From: Candidatus Allofournierella merdavium
Lineage (GTDB): Bacteria > Bacillota > Clostridia > Oscillospirales > Ruminococcaceae
Reading direction: 5' to 3'
Assembly (NCBI GenBank): GCA_019118765.1
Contig: DWYI01000033.1
Span: forward strand, 62,001 to 126,000
DNA: 64,000 nucleotides
A program made the translations under genes and the position numbers. Positions within the stretch are counted from its first letter, which is position 1. Every line of letters begins with the position of its first letter. Below, piece by piece: positions 43,401-50,370 of the stretch. Under the pieces are notes generated by a model. The model was not told the origin of the DNA, did not search any database, and saw nothing but the letters and a program-made list of their open reading frames with translations.

Positions 43401-45259
43401 CCGGCCCTGAGGGAGAGCGTGCGTTCTTCACTCTGCTGTTGCACCGGCCGGATGACCCAGGCCCAGACGGTCTGCCAGGACGAGGCGGCGTCTTCACGGT
43501 AGGGGATGGCCATGGCCTCGATGCGGTCGGAGGCGGCGCCCTCCAGCGTCAGGCCGAAGGCTTCCAGTTCCGCCCGGCTGGCGGCAGGCTTGCCGTCTTT
43601 TAAGGGCACCACCGCGTATTGTTCCAGCAGGCTGTTTAGGGAAAGGGGCTGGTAGGGATTGAATTCCGTCCGGGTGAAGCCGGCCTGCTGGAGGTTGGAG
43701 CCGGAGGGCCAGGGCAGCAGGCTGCCCTGGGCCAGCACCCAGGCGGAGTTGTCCACCTTGATTCCCAGGTATGCCCAGATCCCGTCCAACTGCACACAAA
43801 TCCGGTAGGGATCCGCCTTCACGTCCGCGGCGGTGAGGTCGTACACCAGCCGCAGGCTCGCGCCGTCCTCGCCCTGTTCCAGCTTCAGGCCGTCGCTCAG
43901 GGTGGAGTTTTTCTGAATGGACTGGAACAGCTCCTCGCTGATGGCCAGCGGCGTGTCGGCGGCGGTGGGGTTCAGGGTGTCGTAGAGCCGCAGTTCCACG
44001 CTGCCGCTCTGCCCCACCCGCAGGTCAAGCTGCTCGGGATCGGAGATCTTTCCGTTCTCCACGACGGCCCAGCACAGATTACGGCTGAAGGGGGCGGGGG
44101 TGTAGCGCAGGGGAATGGAATCCTCGAGCCCGTCTGTCTTGCGGGTAAAGGCCAGCGTGCCGTCCACGGCTTCACCCTGCGAAGGGTCGGCGCCGGGCTT
44201 TGCGCTGAAGTTCAGCACGCCTTTTTCCACAGAATCCAGGGTGAACAGTTTGGCCAGACCGCCCTCCAGGCGGAAGTTTTCGCCCAGCCAGTCCAGCCGG
44301 GCTGTGAGGCCGTTGGCGTAGTCAGACAGGCTCACGCGCACCGAGGCGGTAAAGGTGTCCTCGCCGGTGCGCTCGATCCAGGCGGGAAACTCAGAGGTGT
44401 AGCTGTCGTGCGAAAGGGTCCAGCTGTAGGCGATGTGCGCACGCAGAGTTTCGCCGGTGGCCTTCACCGTGGCCAGTACGTCCACCCCGAAATCGGGGGC
44501 CAGGGCCGCGAAGTAGTCCTGCAGCGGGCCGTAGCCGGCGTCGGTGGAGGAGGTGCTGAAAAAGAACTGGGCGTAGGCGCCCCAGTCGCCGCCGGCATAG
44601 CGGTAGAAGGCGTCCGCGGGCACCGGCTCGTCGGTGCCGGGCTTCACCAGCGTGAACTCTGCCTCGTCAAACAGCAGGGGGTGATTCGTGTCGCCCCGGC
44701 AGAGGGTCAGGTGGAATGCAGAGGCAGCCCCTTCCAGCGTCTCGCCGTCGCGCAGCTGCGTGCCCTCCAGCGAGGAAGCCGAGTCGCTTGCCACCAGCAG
44801 CAGTTCGCCCCCGGCGGCCAGGGCTTCGGGGGCAGAGGCGTCCGCTGCCCCGCTGTTCGCGGGCGCGGCGGGCTGTACAGGGGCGGCGCTGTCCTCCGCC
44901 GCCTTGTTGTCCGCCTGTGCGGGGGCAGTGGGGTCTTCCGAAACTTCACCATCCGCGGGCGCGGCGGGCTGCCCGGGGGTGGTGCTGCTTTCCGGCGCGC
45001 TGCCCTCCGACTCACCGGCGGGTTTTGCGGATGCAGCGGCGTCTCCTCGAGCTTCACCATCCGCGGGCGCGACGACCTGCACAGGGGCAGTGTCGCTTTC
45101 CGGCGCTTCGTCCTCGGCCGAAGCCGCTTCGGACACGGCCAGCGTGCCGTCACCCGCCGCCCACACCGGGGCCGCGGGGGCAAGAGCCGTGAACAGCAGG
45201 CTCAAACACAGGGCGCCGGCGGCAGCGCGCCGTAGCGCCCCGAAAAACGGGATCTTCAT
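40445..45259 (-). CDS. Large secreted, membrane-anchored surface protein with beta-helix and Pro-rich linkers
   Basis: 1,604 residues. A signal peptide ('GALCLSLLFTALAPAAPVWA') is followed by an Ala/Pro/Glu-rich low-complexity stretch (about 40-180), a large beta-rich ectodomain, and a probable right-handed beta-helix around 905-1090 ('APGEYPMDLNIQGKNVILRS'). Two related C-terminal modules each end in 'DHCS-Y' and a Pro/Ala linker. It ends in one membrane helix and 'RRRGR', with no LPxTG. It probably displays adhesive or sensing domains outside the cell. It shares an operon with the M56 gene. AAGGAGG precedes ATG 45259. Confidence 0.85.
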   Translation of the reverse strand: MKIPFFGALRRAAAGALCLSLLFTALAPAAPVWAAGDGTLAVSEAASAEDEAPESDTAPVQVVAPADGEARGDAAASAKPAGESEGSAPESSTTPGQPAAPADGEVSEDPTAPAQADNKAAEDSAAPVQPAAPANSGAADASAPEALAAGGELLLVASDSASSLEGTQLRDGETLEGAASAFHLTLCRGDTNHPLLFDEAEFTLVKPGTDEPVPADAFYRYAGGDWGAYAQFFFSTSSTDAGYGPLQDYFAALAPDFGVDVLATVKATGETLRAHIAYSWTLSHDSYTSEFPAWIERTGEDTFTASVRVSLSDYANGLTARLDWLGENFRLEGGLAKLFTLDSVEKGVLNFSAKPGADPSQGEAVDGTLAFTRKTDGLEDSIPLRYTPAPFSRNLCWAVVENGKISDPEQLDLRVGQSGSVELRLYDTLNPTAADTPLAISEELFQSIQKNSTLSDGLKLEQGEDGASLRLVYDLTAADVKADPYRICVQLDGIWAYLGIKVDNSAWVLAQGSLLPWPSGSNLQQAGFTRTEFNPYQPLSLNSLLEQYAVVPLKDGKPAASRAELEAFGLTLEGAASDRIEAMAIPYREDAASSWQTVWAWVIRPVQQQSEERTLSLRAGGGALASIPVKISGFERLSFTPAGDGPTILGGLEVIQRTASDVAQRGAVYQVGNQSGPLVLTAAPQVSGPAAGNVSITWEAGLSAFRLDYTGRQVPGDATITVQTEKGSASMVIRFAAFGSSATYYSNGTDSMWRPYNETIGFTEDLAALSSSVSTSRTTADSFELYLFSSQYIGKENGMDTGLVRHSSFATELVKSVTFASSDEDILKIAGQIGSTTEKDPVMDGNGYTNPEGKCFGIRLVPGGKAGSCDITATVELYIPSLNDPFGASTTYYNPETVTIGLTFEVSESGGFETVIASPDTLESVLDGLGLSPQPTVVLLAPGEYPMDLNIQGKNVILRSADANDPATFTGKPGAEGGYILTVSAASAEMALENIAVDGGGKRGGIAPGENTGGTSYPLNIRSCAVRNCTTGVAGGTVNGGVIIGCDVGAMGGPLRNVTLSGNKIAVIASPQWNNDFSLSIRFCSFIGNGLDVDIRTPVLGPASFTLDLPQNHWDGNSILKYAVHNSTGTAALDKPVTVYTSPYYVDAARTALSVDAATAQTTGGALLLPLEKSESGEGSLLVNAAGFAAIQATGLAASFPIVDVEARPIATWEFARVTDPSIDTDLNVSDTLSDKAQQAVDALPESEQAKVVQEVNLSHNGALPGRATLSIKATELPAGGVDELYLYWVKPDGTIVPAEVVEVRYDAATGCYVITVDHCSEYIITSGTLTAVSVSPTPAPTAGPEASPAPTAAPTASPLPSAVPGANSAPAQSQLYSAQKVMDAFKAQPRDVTLDVTVRSDVSQTAFSLLLQRPGTSLRLQGDGYAWVFAADDLLFTELPGGVFDASVTLAVAYSQAARIEQTAAGQPWFGLDTGFSGQLPGPARLELKLSAAEFAGMTCGLYWLPEEDDAQRIATVDVASDGTVSLPLDHCSVYFLVAEEPAAASPAPAATPEPAPAPSETPAAAASSGFFGAGPLLWCLAGAAVLSAAGVLLRSVFRRRGR

Positions 45260-45296
45260 CAAACAAGTCCTCCTTGGTCGTTGTGCGGCCGGCCGG

Positions 45297-47051
45297 TCAG
45301 CCGGCGCGCTGCAGTCTGCACTCCATCCGACGCAGCGGATAGAGACACAGGGGGTCGTCGTAGCACTCCACCACCACACGCATCTCGCCGCCGCCGGTAT
45401 CCTCCAGCTCGGTGACGCGCATGGCCGGGGCGGGGGCCTCGGTATAAAAATAGGTGCCACTGGCTGCGTCATACACGGCGGGGTCGCGGCAGGAAAAGCC
45501 CTCCAGCGAGAAATACTCCCGGGCCAGTTCTTCCATGCGTTTGGGGGAGAAGGGCCCGCTTTCGCCCTTGTCTTCGATGGCGCTGGCCATGCACACCCGG
45601 GCCACCGTCACCGGCGAGAGACTGTCCGCCACAAAGTCCGGCTGTTCCAGGTTGGCGCACAGCCGCAATGCAAGGCGGGCGGCCTCACTGTCGGTGTCGG
45701 CCAGGCGGATGCCCTCGTACTTCTGCCGGGTCATCAGACAGTCCACCAGAGGCTGCTCCCGGTAGCCGGTCTGGCTCATGTGCGCCACCAGTGTGCCCTG
45801 CCCCGGCTCGTAAAGCCCCGCGCCGTCGGCCACGGCCACATTCAGATACAGCTCGGCGCTCTGTTCGCTGTTGAAGAAAAGGCGCATATCCTCCACCTGC
45901 ATTTCCAGGTCGGAAAGGCCGGCGTACAGCGGTTCGAAGTAATCGCCATCCATGCTGGCCTGCTCTGTCAGCAGCGGCACATCGCCGGCCTCCAGCGCCT
46001 GCTGCAGGCGGTAGGCCGTCTGGCGAAAGCGCTCTTTCTGCGCCTCGCTCACAAAGGGAGAGGACACCGGCAGATAGGTGTTGTCGGCGATCACAGGGTT
46101 GGTGGCGGTGCACAGGAACACTGCCACCACCGCCGCCGAAAGGAGTGTCCCTGCCCAGCGGGGCAGCCGCTTCCAGGCGAGGATGCGCCGCACCCGTGCC
46201 GTTACGTCCCGCTCGCCGAAGGCTGCGTAGGCCGCCAGGCCGAAGCGGTGCCGCCCGGCCCAGTCCACCAGCGCCTGGGCGTAGTCCAGCTGCTCGGCGC
46301 TGCCCACTATCGCCAGCACCGTTTCGTCGCAGGCCCGCTCGATGTCCTGGGCCATCCGGTCCCGTGCCAGCCACACCACCGGATTGAACCAGTGCAGTGC
46401 CAGCGCCAGATTGGACACCTGGAGAATAAGGTAGTCCCGGCGGCGGACGTGCACCAACTCATGCAGCAGGATGTAGCGCCGCTGGGCTTCCTGCCCTTCC
46501 AAAATCACCGGCAGCAGCACCTTCGGGCGAAGCAGGCCAAACACCATGGGGCCGCTCACCGCCCGGGTGTACACCACCGCCACGGGCCGGTGCAGCCCTG
46601 CCTGGGTAAAGCAGGGGACAAGCGCCGCCGGGGGCAGGGGGCGGGCGGTGCGCAGCGCCGCGGCCAGCCGCAGATACTGCACGGCGAAAAGCAGCACCAG
46701 CACCGCCACGCCGGCAAGCCACAGGGAGCAGCCTGCCCGAAGCAAAACGCCGGTCATTGTGGACGAGGTGTCGGGGGCAAGGGGCTGGGGGGCGAGATCT
46801 GCGTCCAGGTACACCACCGACAGCAGCGCCCCGCCGGGACGGGCCATCTTCTGATGGAACAGGTTGAACACGCTGAACACGCTGGGCAGGCTGTAGGGCA
46901 CCAGCAGCCGGAACAAAAAGGGCAGCCACAGCAGATACTGATACACCGCCGGCAGCATCCGGCCCAGCGCCCGCCGCAGCAGCATGACGATGCCAAACAG
47001 GATCACCCCGGCGATGCTCATATTCAGGATGGAGACAAACAGTTCAGTCAT
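45297..47051 (-). CDS. M56-family (BlaR1/MecR1-like) membrane metallopeptidase
   Basis: 584 residues. The N-terminal membrane helices begin 'LFVSILNMSIAGVILFG' and include 'YLLWLPFLFRLLVP'. The Zn peptidase motif is HELVH (197-201), with the downstream 'DIERACDETVL' Glu ligand. After a further helix near 310 an extracytoplasmic C-terminal domain of about 270 residues follows, unrelated to a penicillin-binding sensor as far as can be seen. BlaR1-like proteins cleave a BlaI-type repressor, but no blaI is adjacent. It is upstream of, and co-directional with, the surface protein. Confidence 0.87.
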   Translation of the reverse strand: MTELFVSILNMSIAGVILFGIVMLLRRALGRMLPAVYQYLLWLPFLFRLLVPYSLPSVFSVFNLFHQKMARPGGALLSVVYLDADLAPQPLAPDTSSTMTGVLLRAGCSLWLAGVAVLVLLFAVQYLRLAAALRTARPLPPAALVPCFTQAGLHRPVAVVYTRAVSGPMVFGLLRPKVLLPVILEGQEAQRRYILLHELVHVRRRDYLILQVSNLALALHWFNPVVWLARDRMAQDIERACDETVLAIVGSAEQLDYAQALVDWAGRHRFGLAAYAAFGERDVTARVRRILAWKRLPRWAGTLLSAAVVAVFLCTATNPVIADNTYLPVSSPFVSEAQKERFRQTAYRLQQALEAGDVPLLTEQASMDGDYFEPLYAGLSDLEMQVEDMRLFFNSEQSAELYLNVAVADGAGLYEPGQGTLVAHMSQTGYREQPLVDCLMTRQKYEGIRLADTDSEAARLALRLCANLEQPDFVADSLSPVTVARVCMASAIEDKGESGPFSPKRMEELAREYFSLEGFSCRDPAVYDAASGTYFYTEAPAPAMRVTELEDTGGGEMRVVVECYDDPLCLYPLRRMECRLQRAG

Positions 47052-47132
47052 AGTAACGTCCAGAACCCACCACAGGGCTCGCCTTTCGCCGAATACCATA
47101 CTTCGGTCGCTGATGATGCGTTTTAAAAGAAA

Positions 47133-47148
47133 TTTTATCAGGATAAAA
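47133..47148. promoter_or_regulatory. TTTTATC palindrome A (M56 side)
   Basis: TTTTATC-AG-GATAAAA, in the start region of the M56 transcript, about 10-25 bases downstream of its predicted start. Confidence 0.75.
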
Positions 47149-47164
47149 CAAAAATGCCATTTAG

Positions 47165-47193
47165 AGTGTATCGGTTTTTGCGGCATTCGTCAA
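47165..47193 (-). promoter_or_regulatory. Sigma-A promoter of the M56/surface protein operon
   Basis: On the - strand TTGACG (complement of 47188-47193), 17-base spacer, TACACT (complement of 47165-47170). Confidence 0.8.
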
Positions 47194-47206
47194 CCCTTTT
47201 AAAAAA

Positions 47207-47220
47207 TTTATCGAAATAAA
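47207..47220. promoter_or_regulatory. TTTAT palindrome B (between the divergent promoters)
   Basis: TTTAT-CGAA-ATAAA, weaker than the other two copies, between the two -35 elements. Confidence 0.5.
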
Positions 47221-47227
47221 ATATTCC

Positions 47228-47256
47228 TTGACATCGCTGCCGGGCGGTGGTATAGT
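47228..47256 (+). promoter_or_regulatory. Sigma-A promoter of the WG-repeat lipoprotein gene
   Basis: TTGACA (47228-47233), 17-base spacer, TATAGT (47251-47256). Confidence 0.9.
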
Positions 47257-47264
47257 GTGCTTGA

Positions 47265-47280
47265 TTTTATCATGATAAAA
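47265..47280. promoter_or_regulatory. TTTTATC palindrome C (lipoprotein side)
   Basis: TTTTATCATGATAAAA, a perfect palindrome at about +2 to +17 of the lipoprotein transcript, a blocking position for a repressor. Confidence 0.85.
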
Positions 47281-47318
47281 CGAAATGCCAAACTCACATA
47301 GAACAGGAGCATATCACA

Positions 47319-48710
47319 ATGAAACAAAAAAATCCTCTCGTTCTGCGCGCCGTCGGGGCCGGCCTGGCCTGCGCGCTGCTGGCCGGCTGCGGCGGCGAGA
47401 AGCTGGCGCCCTCCAGCACCGCCGCGGTCAGTGTCTCCCAGGCGGCCTCCGCCAGCGAGGTCGCTGCCGAGGAGCGGCACACCGGCCCGCTGACCACCGA
47501 CACGGCGGCACAGGGGGCGCTGACCCTGACAGAGAATTCCTACCCCCTGACCTCCTTCGACCACTTCGGCGCCTTCGTGAACGGCTACGCATTTGTGGTG
47601 CTGGGGGATGAGGTGGGCTATCTCAGCGAGGCGAGCGGCGAAGTCACCGGGGTGTACACCATCCCCGAGGACGACATCTTCACCATTGACCTGAACGATC
47701 TGCCCGCCCGCTACGACCCAAACGCCGAGTTCCCCGGCACCCGGCGGGCGGAGTTTGCCTGGATTACCGAGCACTTCGCCTGCTCGGAGAGCGGCGTTGT
47801 GCCCTATTATGAAGATGGCCTTTGGGGCTATTGCGACCTGGAGGGCAACGTGCTGGTGCAGCCCATCTATAACCAGGTGTCGCCCTTCGGCAAGGTGGCC
47901 ATGGGCCGCCGCTACGAGGAGATGGCGCCGGCCGCCAGCGCAGCGAACAGCACGGGCCTGAACCAGAGCAACACCGCCGGCAACACCCGCCAGACCGTTT
48001 ACGACATCATCGGCGCCGACGGCAGCGTGCTGGCCTCCACCCCCAACGGCTGGGTCGACCCGGATCTCGGCTATTACATGGTGGACAACGAGGTGTTCGG
48101 CAAGGATTCGGCCACCCTTTACAACGCGGACGGCACCGTGGTGCTGGCGGATGTGCCCTTCGGTGTGGGCAACTCGCCCAGCCCCAGCTGCAGCTGCTGG
48201 CAGGACGGCGTCATCCTGGACGGCGTGGCCTATGACCGCACCGGCGCGGTGATCGGTGACGGCAGCGGCAAAGAGGTGCAGGGCATCGGCTTTGGCGGCC
48301 TGCTGCTCTTCCACGACGATGCGGGCTACGGCGTGCTCTACCCCGACGGCACCGAGGCGGTGCCCACCAGCCTGAGCGGTATCAACGGCATGGCGGAGGA
48401 CGGCAGCGCCTTTGCCCGGCAGAAGGACACCGGCGCGATCCGCCGCTACGACGCCCAGCTCAACGAGCTGCCCGCCGGGCCGCTGGCCCGGGCCGGTGTG
48501 GGCGAAAGCTATGCGGATGAGGAGCAGAACGCCATCGTCACTCCTGTCACCCTGTACGACCAGGACGGCCGGGAGATCACCACCCTGAAATCCACCATGA
48601 CCGGCACCCCGGCCTACACTCTGACCACTGTTCTGGAGGAGGGCGACTGGCTCTACTTCTTCCCGGACAATGCCACCGCGCAGGCCTATCAGCTCACCCT
48701 GGCACAGTAA
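47319..48710 (+). CDS. WG-repeat lipoprotein
   Basis: 463 residues. A signal peptide ends in the lipobox 'LLAGC', so the mature protein should be lipid-anchored on the outer face of the membrane. A WG-type repeat is clear ('GLWGYCDLEGNVLVQPIYNQ') and weaker copies such as 'AGYGVLYPDGTEAVP' suggest a beta-propeller-like fold. It is divergent from the M56/surface protein operon with shared operators, so the three proteins probably act in one envelope function. AGGAG precedes the ATG. Confidence 0.85.
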   Translation: MKQKNPLVLRAVGAGLACALLAGCGGEKLAPSSTAAVSVSQAASASEVAAEERHTGPLTTDTAAQGALTLTENSYPLTSFDHFGAFVNGYAFVVLGDEVGYLSEASGEVTGVYTIPEDDIFTIDLNDLPARYDPNAEFPGTRRAEFAWITEHFACSESGVVPYYEDGLWGYCDLEGNVLVQPIYNQVSPFGKVAMGRRYEEMAPAASAANSTGLNQSNTAGNTRQTVYDIIGADGSVLASTPNGWVDPDLGYYMVDNEVFGKDSATLYNADGTVVLADVPFGVGNSPSPSCSCWQDGVILDGVAYDRTGAVIGDGSGKEVQGIGFGGLLLFHDDAGYGVLYPDGTEAVPTSLSGINGMAEDGSAFARQKDTGAIRRYDAQLNELPAGPLARAGVGESYADEEQNAIVTPVTLYDQDGREITTLKSTMTGTPAYTLTTVLEEGDWLYFFPDNATAQAYQLTLAQ

Positions 48711-48712
48711 AC

Positions 48713-48752
48713 GAAAAAACGCCCGACGGAACACTCCGTCGGGCGTTTTTTT
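48713..48752. terminator. Bidirectional terminator
   Basis: GCCCGACGGA (48721-48730), loop ACAC, complement (48735-48744), with A6 on the left and T7 on the right. It ends both the lipoprotein and the convergent cls gene. Confidence 0.92.
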
Positions 48753-48754
48753 CA

Positions 48755-50332
48755 TCACATCAGCGGCGCGATTACCTTCAGCAGCGGCCCCAGCAGCCGC
48801 AGGCGCCGGGCGTTGTGCCAGATGGTGTCCTTCTCCACCCGGCGGCACTTCGCCTGGGTGGCGGCAAAGTCCGCCTCGATGTCCGCCACACAGTCCACGC
48901 CGTACATCCAGGCGGCGCACTCGAAGTGGTGGTAGAGGCTGCGGTAGTCCAGATTGATGGTGCCCACCACCGCCTCCCGGTCGTCGGCCACGAACACCTT
49001 GGCGTGGACAAAGCCGGGGGTGTACTCGAAAATTTTCACCCCCGCGTCCAGCAGGGCGGGATAGTGGGTCTTGGCCAGGGCGTAGGGGGCGGCCTTGTCC
49101 GGCACGCCGGGCAGGATGATGCGCACGTCCACTCCCCGTCGGGCGGCAAACTCCAGGGCGTTCTGGAGTTCGCCGTCCAGGATCAGGTAGGGGGTCATGA
49201 TGTGCACATACCGGGTGGCCCGGTTGAGGATGTCCATGTATACCTCTTCGCCCACCTTGTCCTCGTCCAGCGGGCAGTCGCCAAAGGGCATCACGAAGCC
49301 CGCGGCGCGCACCGGCGGCACCGGCGCGGCGCAGAACTCGCCGAACTGCGGCGGCTGCTCGGTCACGTTCCACATCTGCAAAAACAGCAGGGTGAAGCTG
49401 CGGGCCGCCTCGCCCTTGAGCATCACGGCGGTGTCCTTCCAGTGGCCGTATTTTTCAATGTGGTTGATGTACTCGTCCGCCAGGTTTACCCCGCCGGTGA
49501 AGGCGGTGTGGCCGTCGATCACCAGGATCTTGCGGTGGTCCCGGTAGTTGTAGTGGGTGGACACCAGCGGTACCACCGGCGCGAAGGCCTTGCAGCGGAT
49601 GCCCAGCTTTTCCAGCCGGCGGGGATAGTCGTGGGGCAGGGTGGAGAACTCGCAGGTGCCGTCGTACATCACCCGCACGTCCACTCCCGCTTTGGCCTTG
49701 CGGGCCAGGATCTCCAGGATGCGGCCCCACATCAGCCCCTCATCGATGATGAAATATTCCAGAAAGATGAACTGTTCCGCCTGCTCCAGTTCCGCCAGCA
49801 GCCGCTCCCACTTGTCCTGCCCCAGGGAAAAGTAGGTCACGGCGGTGTTCTGATACACCGGGTGGCAGCCGGACTGCCCCACATAGCGCGCCAGCCCCGC
49901 CGCGCCGGGATTCTCCGCCTCCAGGGCGGCAAGGGCCCCGGGCTGCGGGGGCAGGGCGTCGCGGGTGAGGCGGATTATCTCGGCCACCCGCTCCTTTTCC
50001 GCCCGGTGGCCGAGATCGCTGCGCACCAGCCAGAACAGCACCGCCCCCGCCACCGGCGCACCCATGATGATGACCAGCCAGGTGAGCTTGGCGGTGGCGT
50101 CCATGCGGGTGTTCAGAAGATACACTACCATGACGACGGAAAAGAGCAGCGCGCCGCCGAGGAAGTGGGGCAGCAGCTGCACGAACCAGCGAAAGGCGCC
50201 CAGCAAAAGCAGCGCCTCCAGCACCAGCAGCAGAAGGAACAGCCCCAACCGGCTGAACAGCGCGCGCACCAGGCCCTTTTGCCCCTTTTTGAGCAGATGC
50301 AGGCCGCTTTCCTTCAGGTCGTTCGGGGTCAT
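48755..50332 (-). CDS. cls: Cardiolipin synthase (phospholipase D family)
   Basis: 525 residues. Two N-terminal membrane helices precede two HKD motifs, 'DHRKILVIDG' and 'FVHAKVFVAD', each with the H-x-K-x4-D catalytic pattern. Together they condense two phosphatidylglycerol molecules to cardiolipin at the membrane. Length matches bacterial ClsA-type enzymes. ATG 50332 has AAGGAG eight bases upstream. Single-gene unit. Confidence 0.93.
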   Translation of the reverse strand: MTPNDLKESGLHLLKKGQKGLVRALFSRLGLFLLLLVLEALLLLGAFRWFVQLLPHFLGGALLFSVVMVVYLLNTRMDATAKLTWLVIIMGAPVAGAVLFWLVRSDLGHRAEKERVAEIIRLTRDALPPQPGALAALEAENPGAAGLARYVGQSGCHPVYQNTAVTYFSLGQDKWERLLAELEQAEQFIFLEYFIIDEGLMWGRILEILARKAKAGVDVRVMYDGTCEFSTLPHDYPRRLEKLGIRCKAFAPVVPLVSTHYNYRDHRKILVIDGHTAFTGGVNLADEYINHIEKYGHWKDTAVMLKGEAARSFTLLFLQMWNVTEQPPQFGEFCAAPVPPVRAAGFVMPFGDCPLDEDKVGEEVYMDILNRATRYVHIMTPYLILDGELQNALEFAARRGVDVRIILPGVPDKAAPYALAKTHYPALLDAGVKIFEYTPGFVHAKVFVADDREAVVGTINLDYRSLYHHFECAAWMYGVDCVADIEADFAATQAKCRRVEKDTIWHNARRLRLLGPLLKVIAPLM

Positions 50333-50370
50333 GGCGCGCACTCCTTTGCCGGCGTTCTCCCTCCACTATA

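Noticed and set aside
44688..47126. 812-codon open frame on the + strand
   Set aside because: Antisense to the surface protein signal region and the M56 gene; composition typical of shadow frames.
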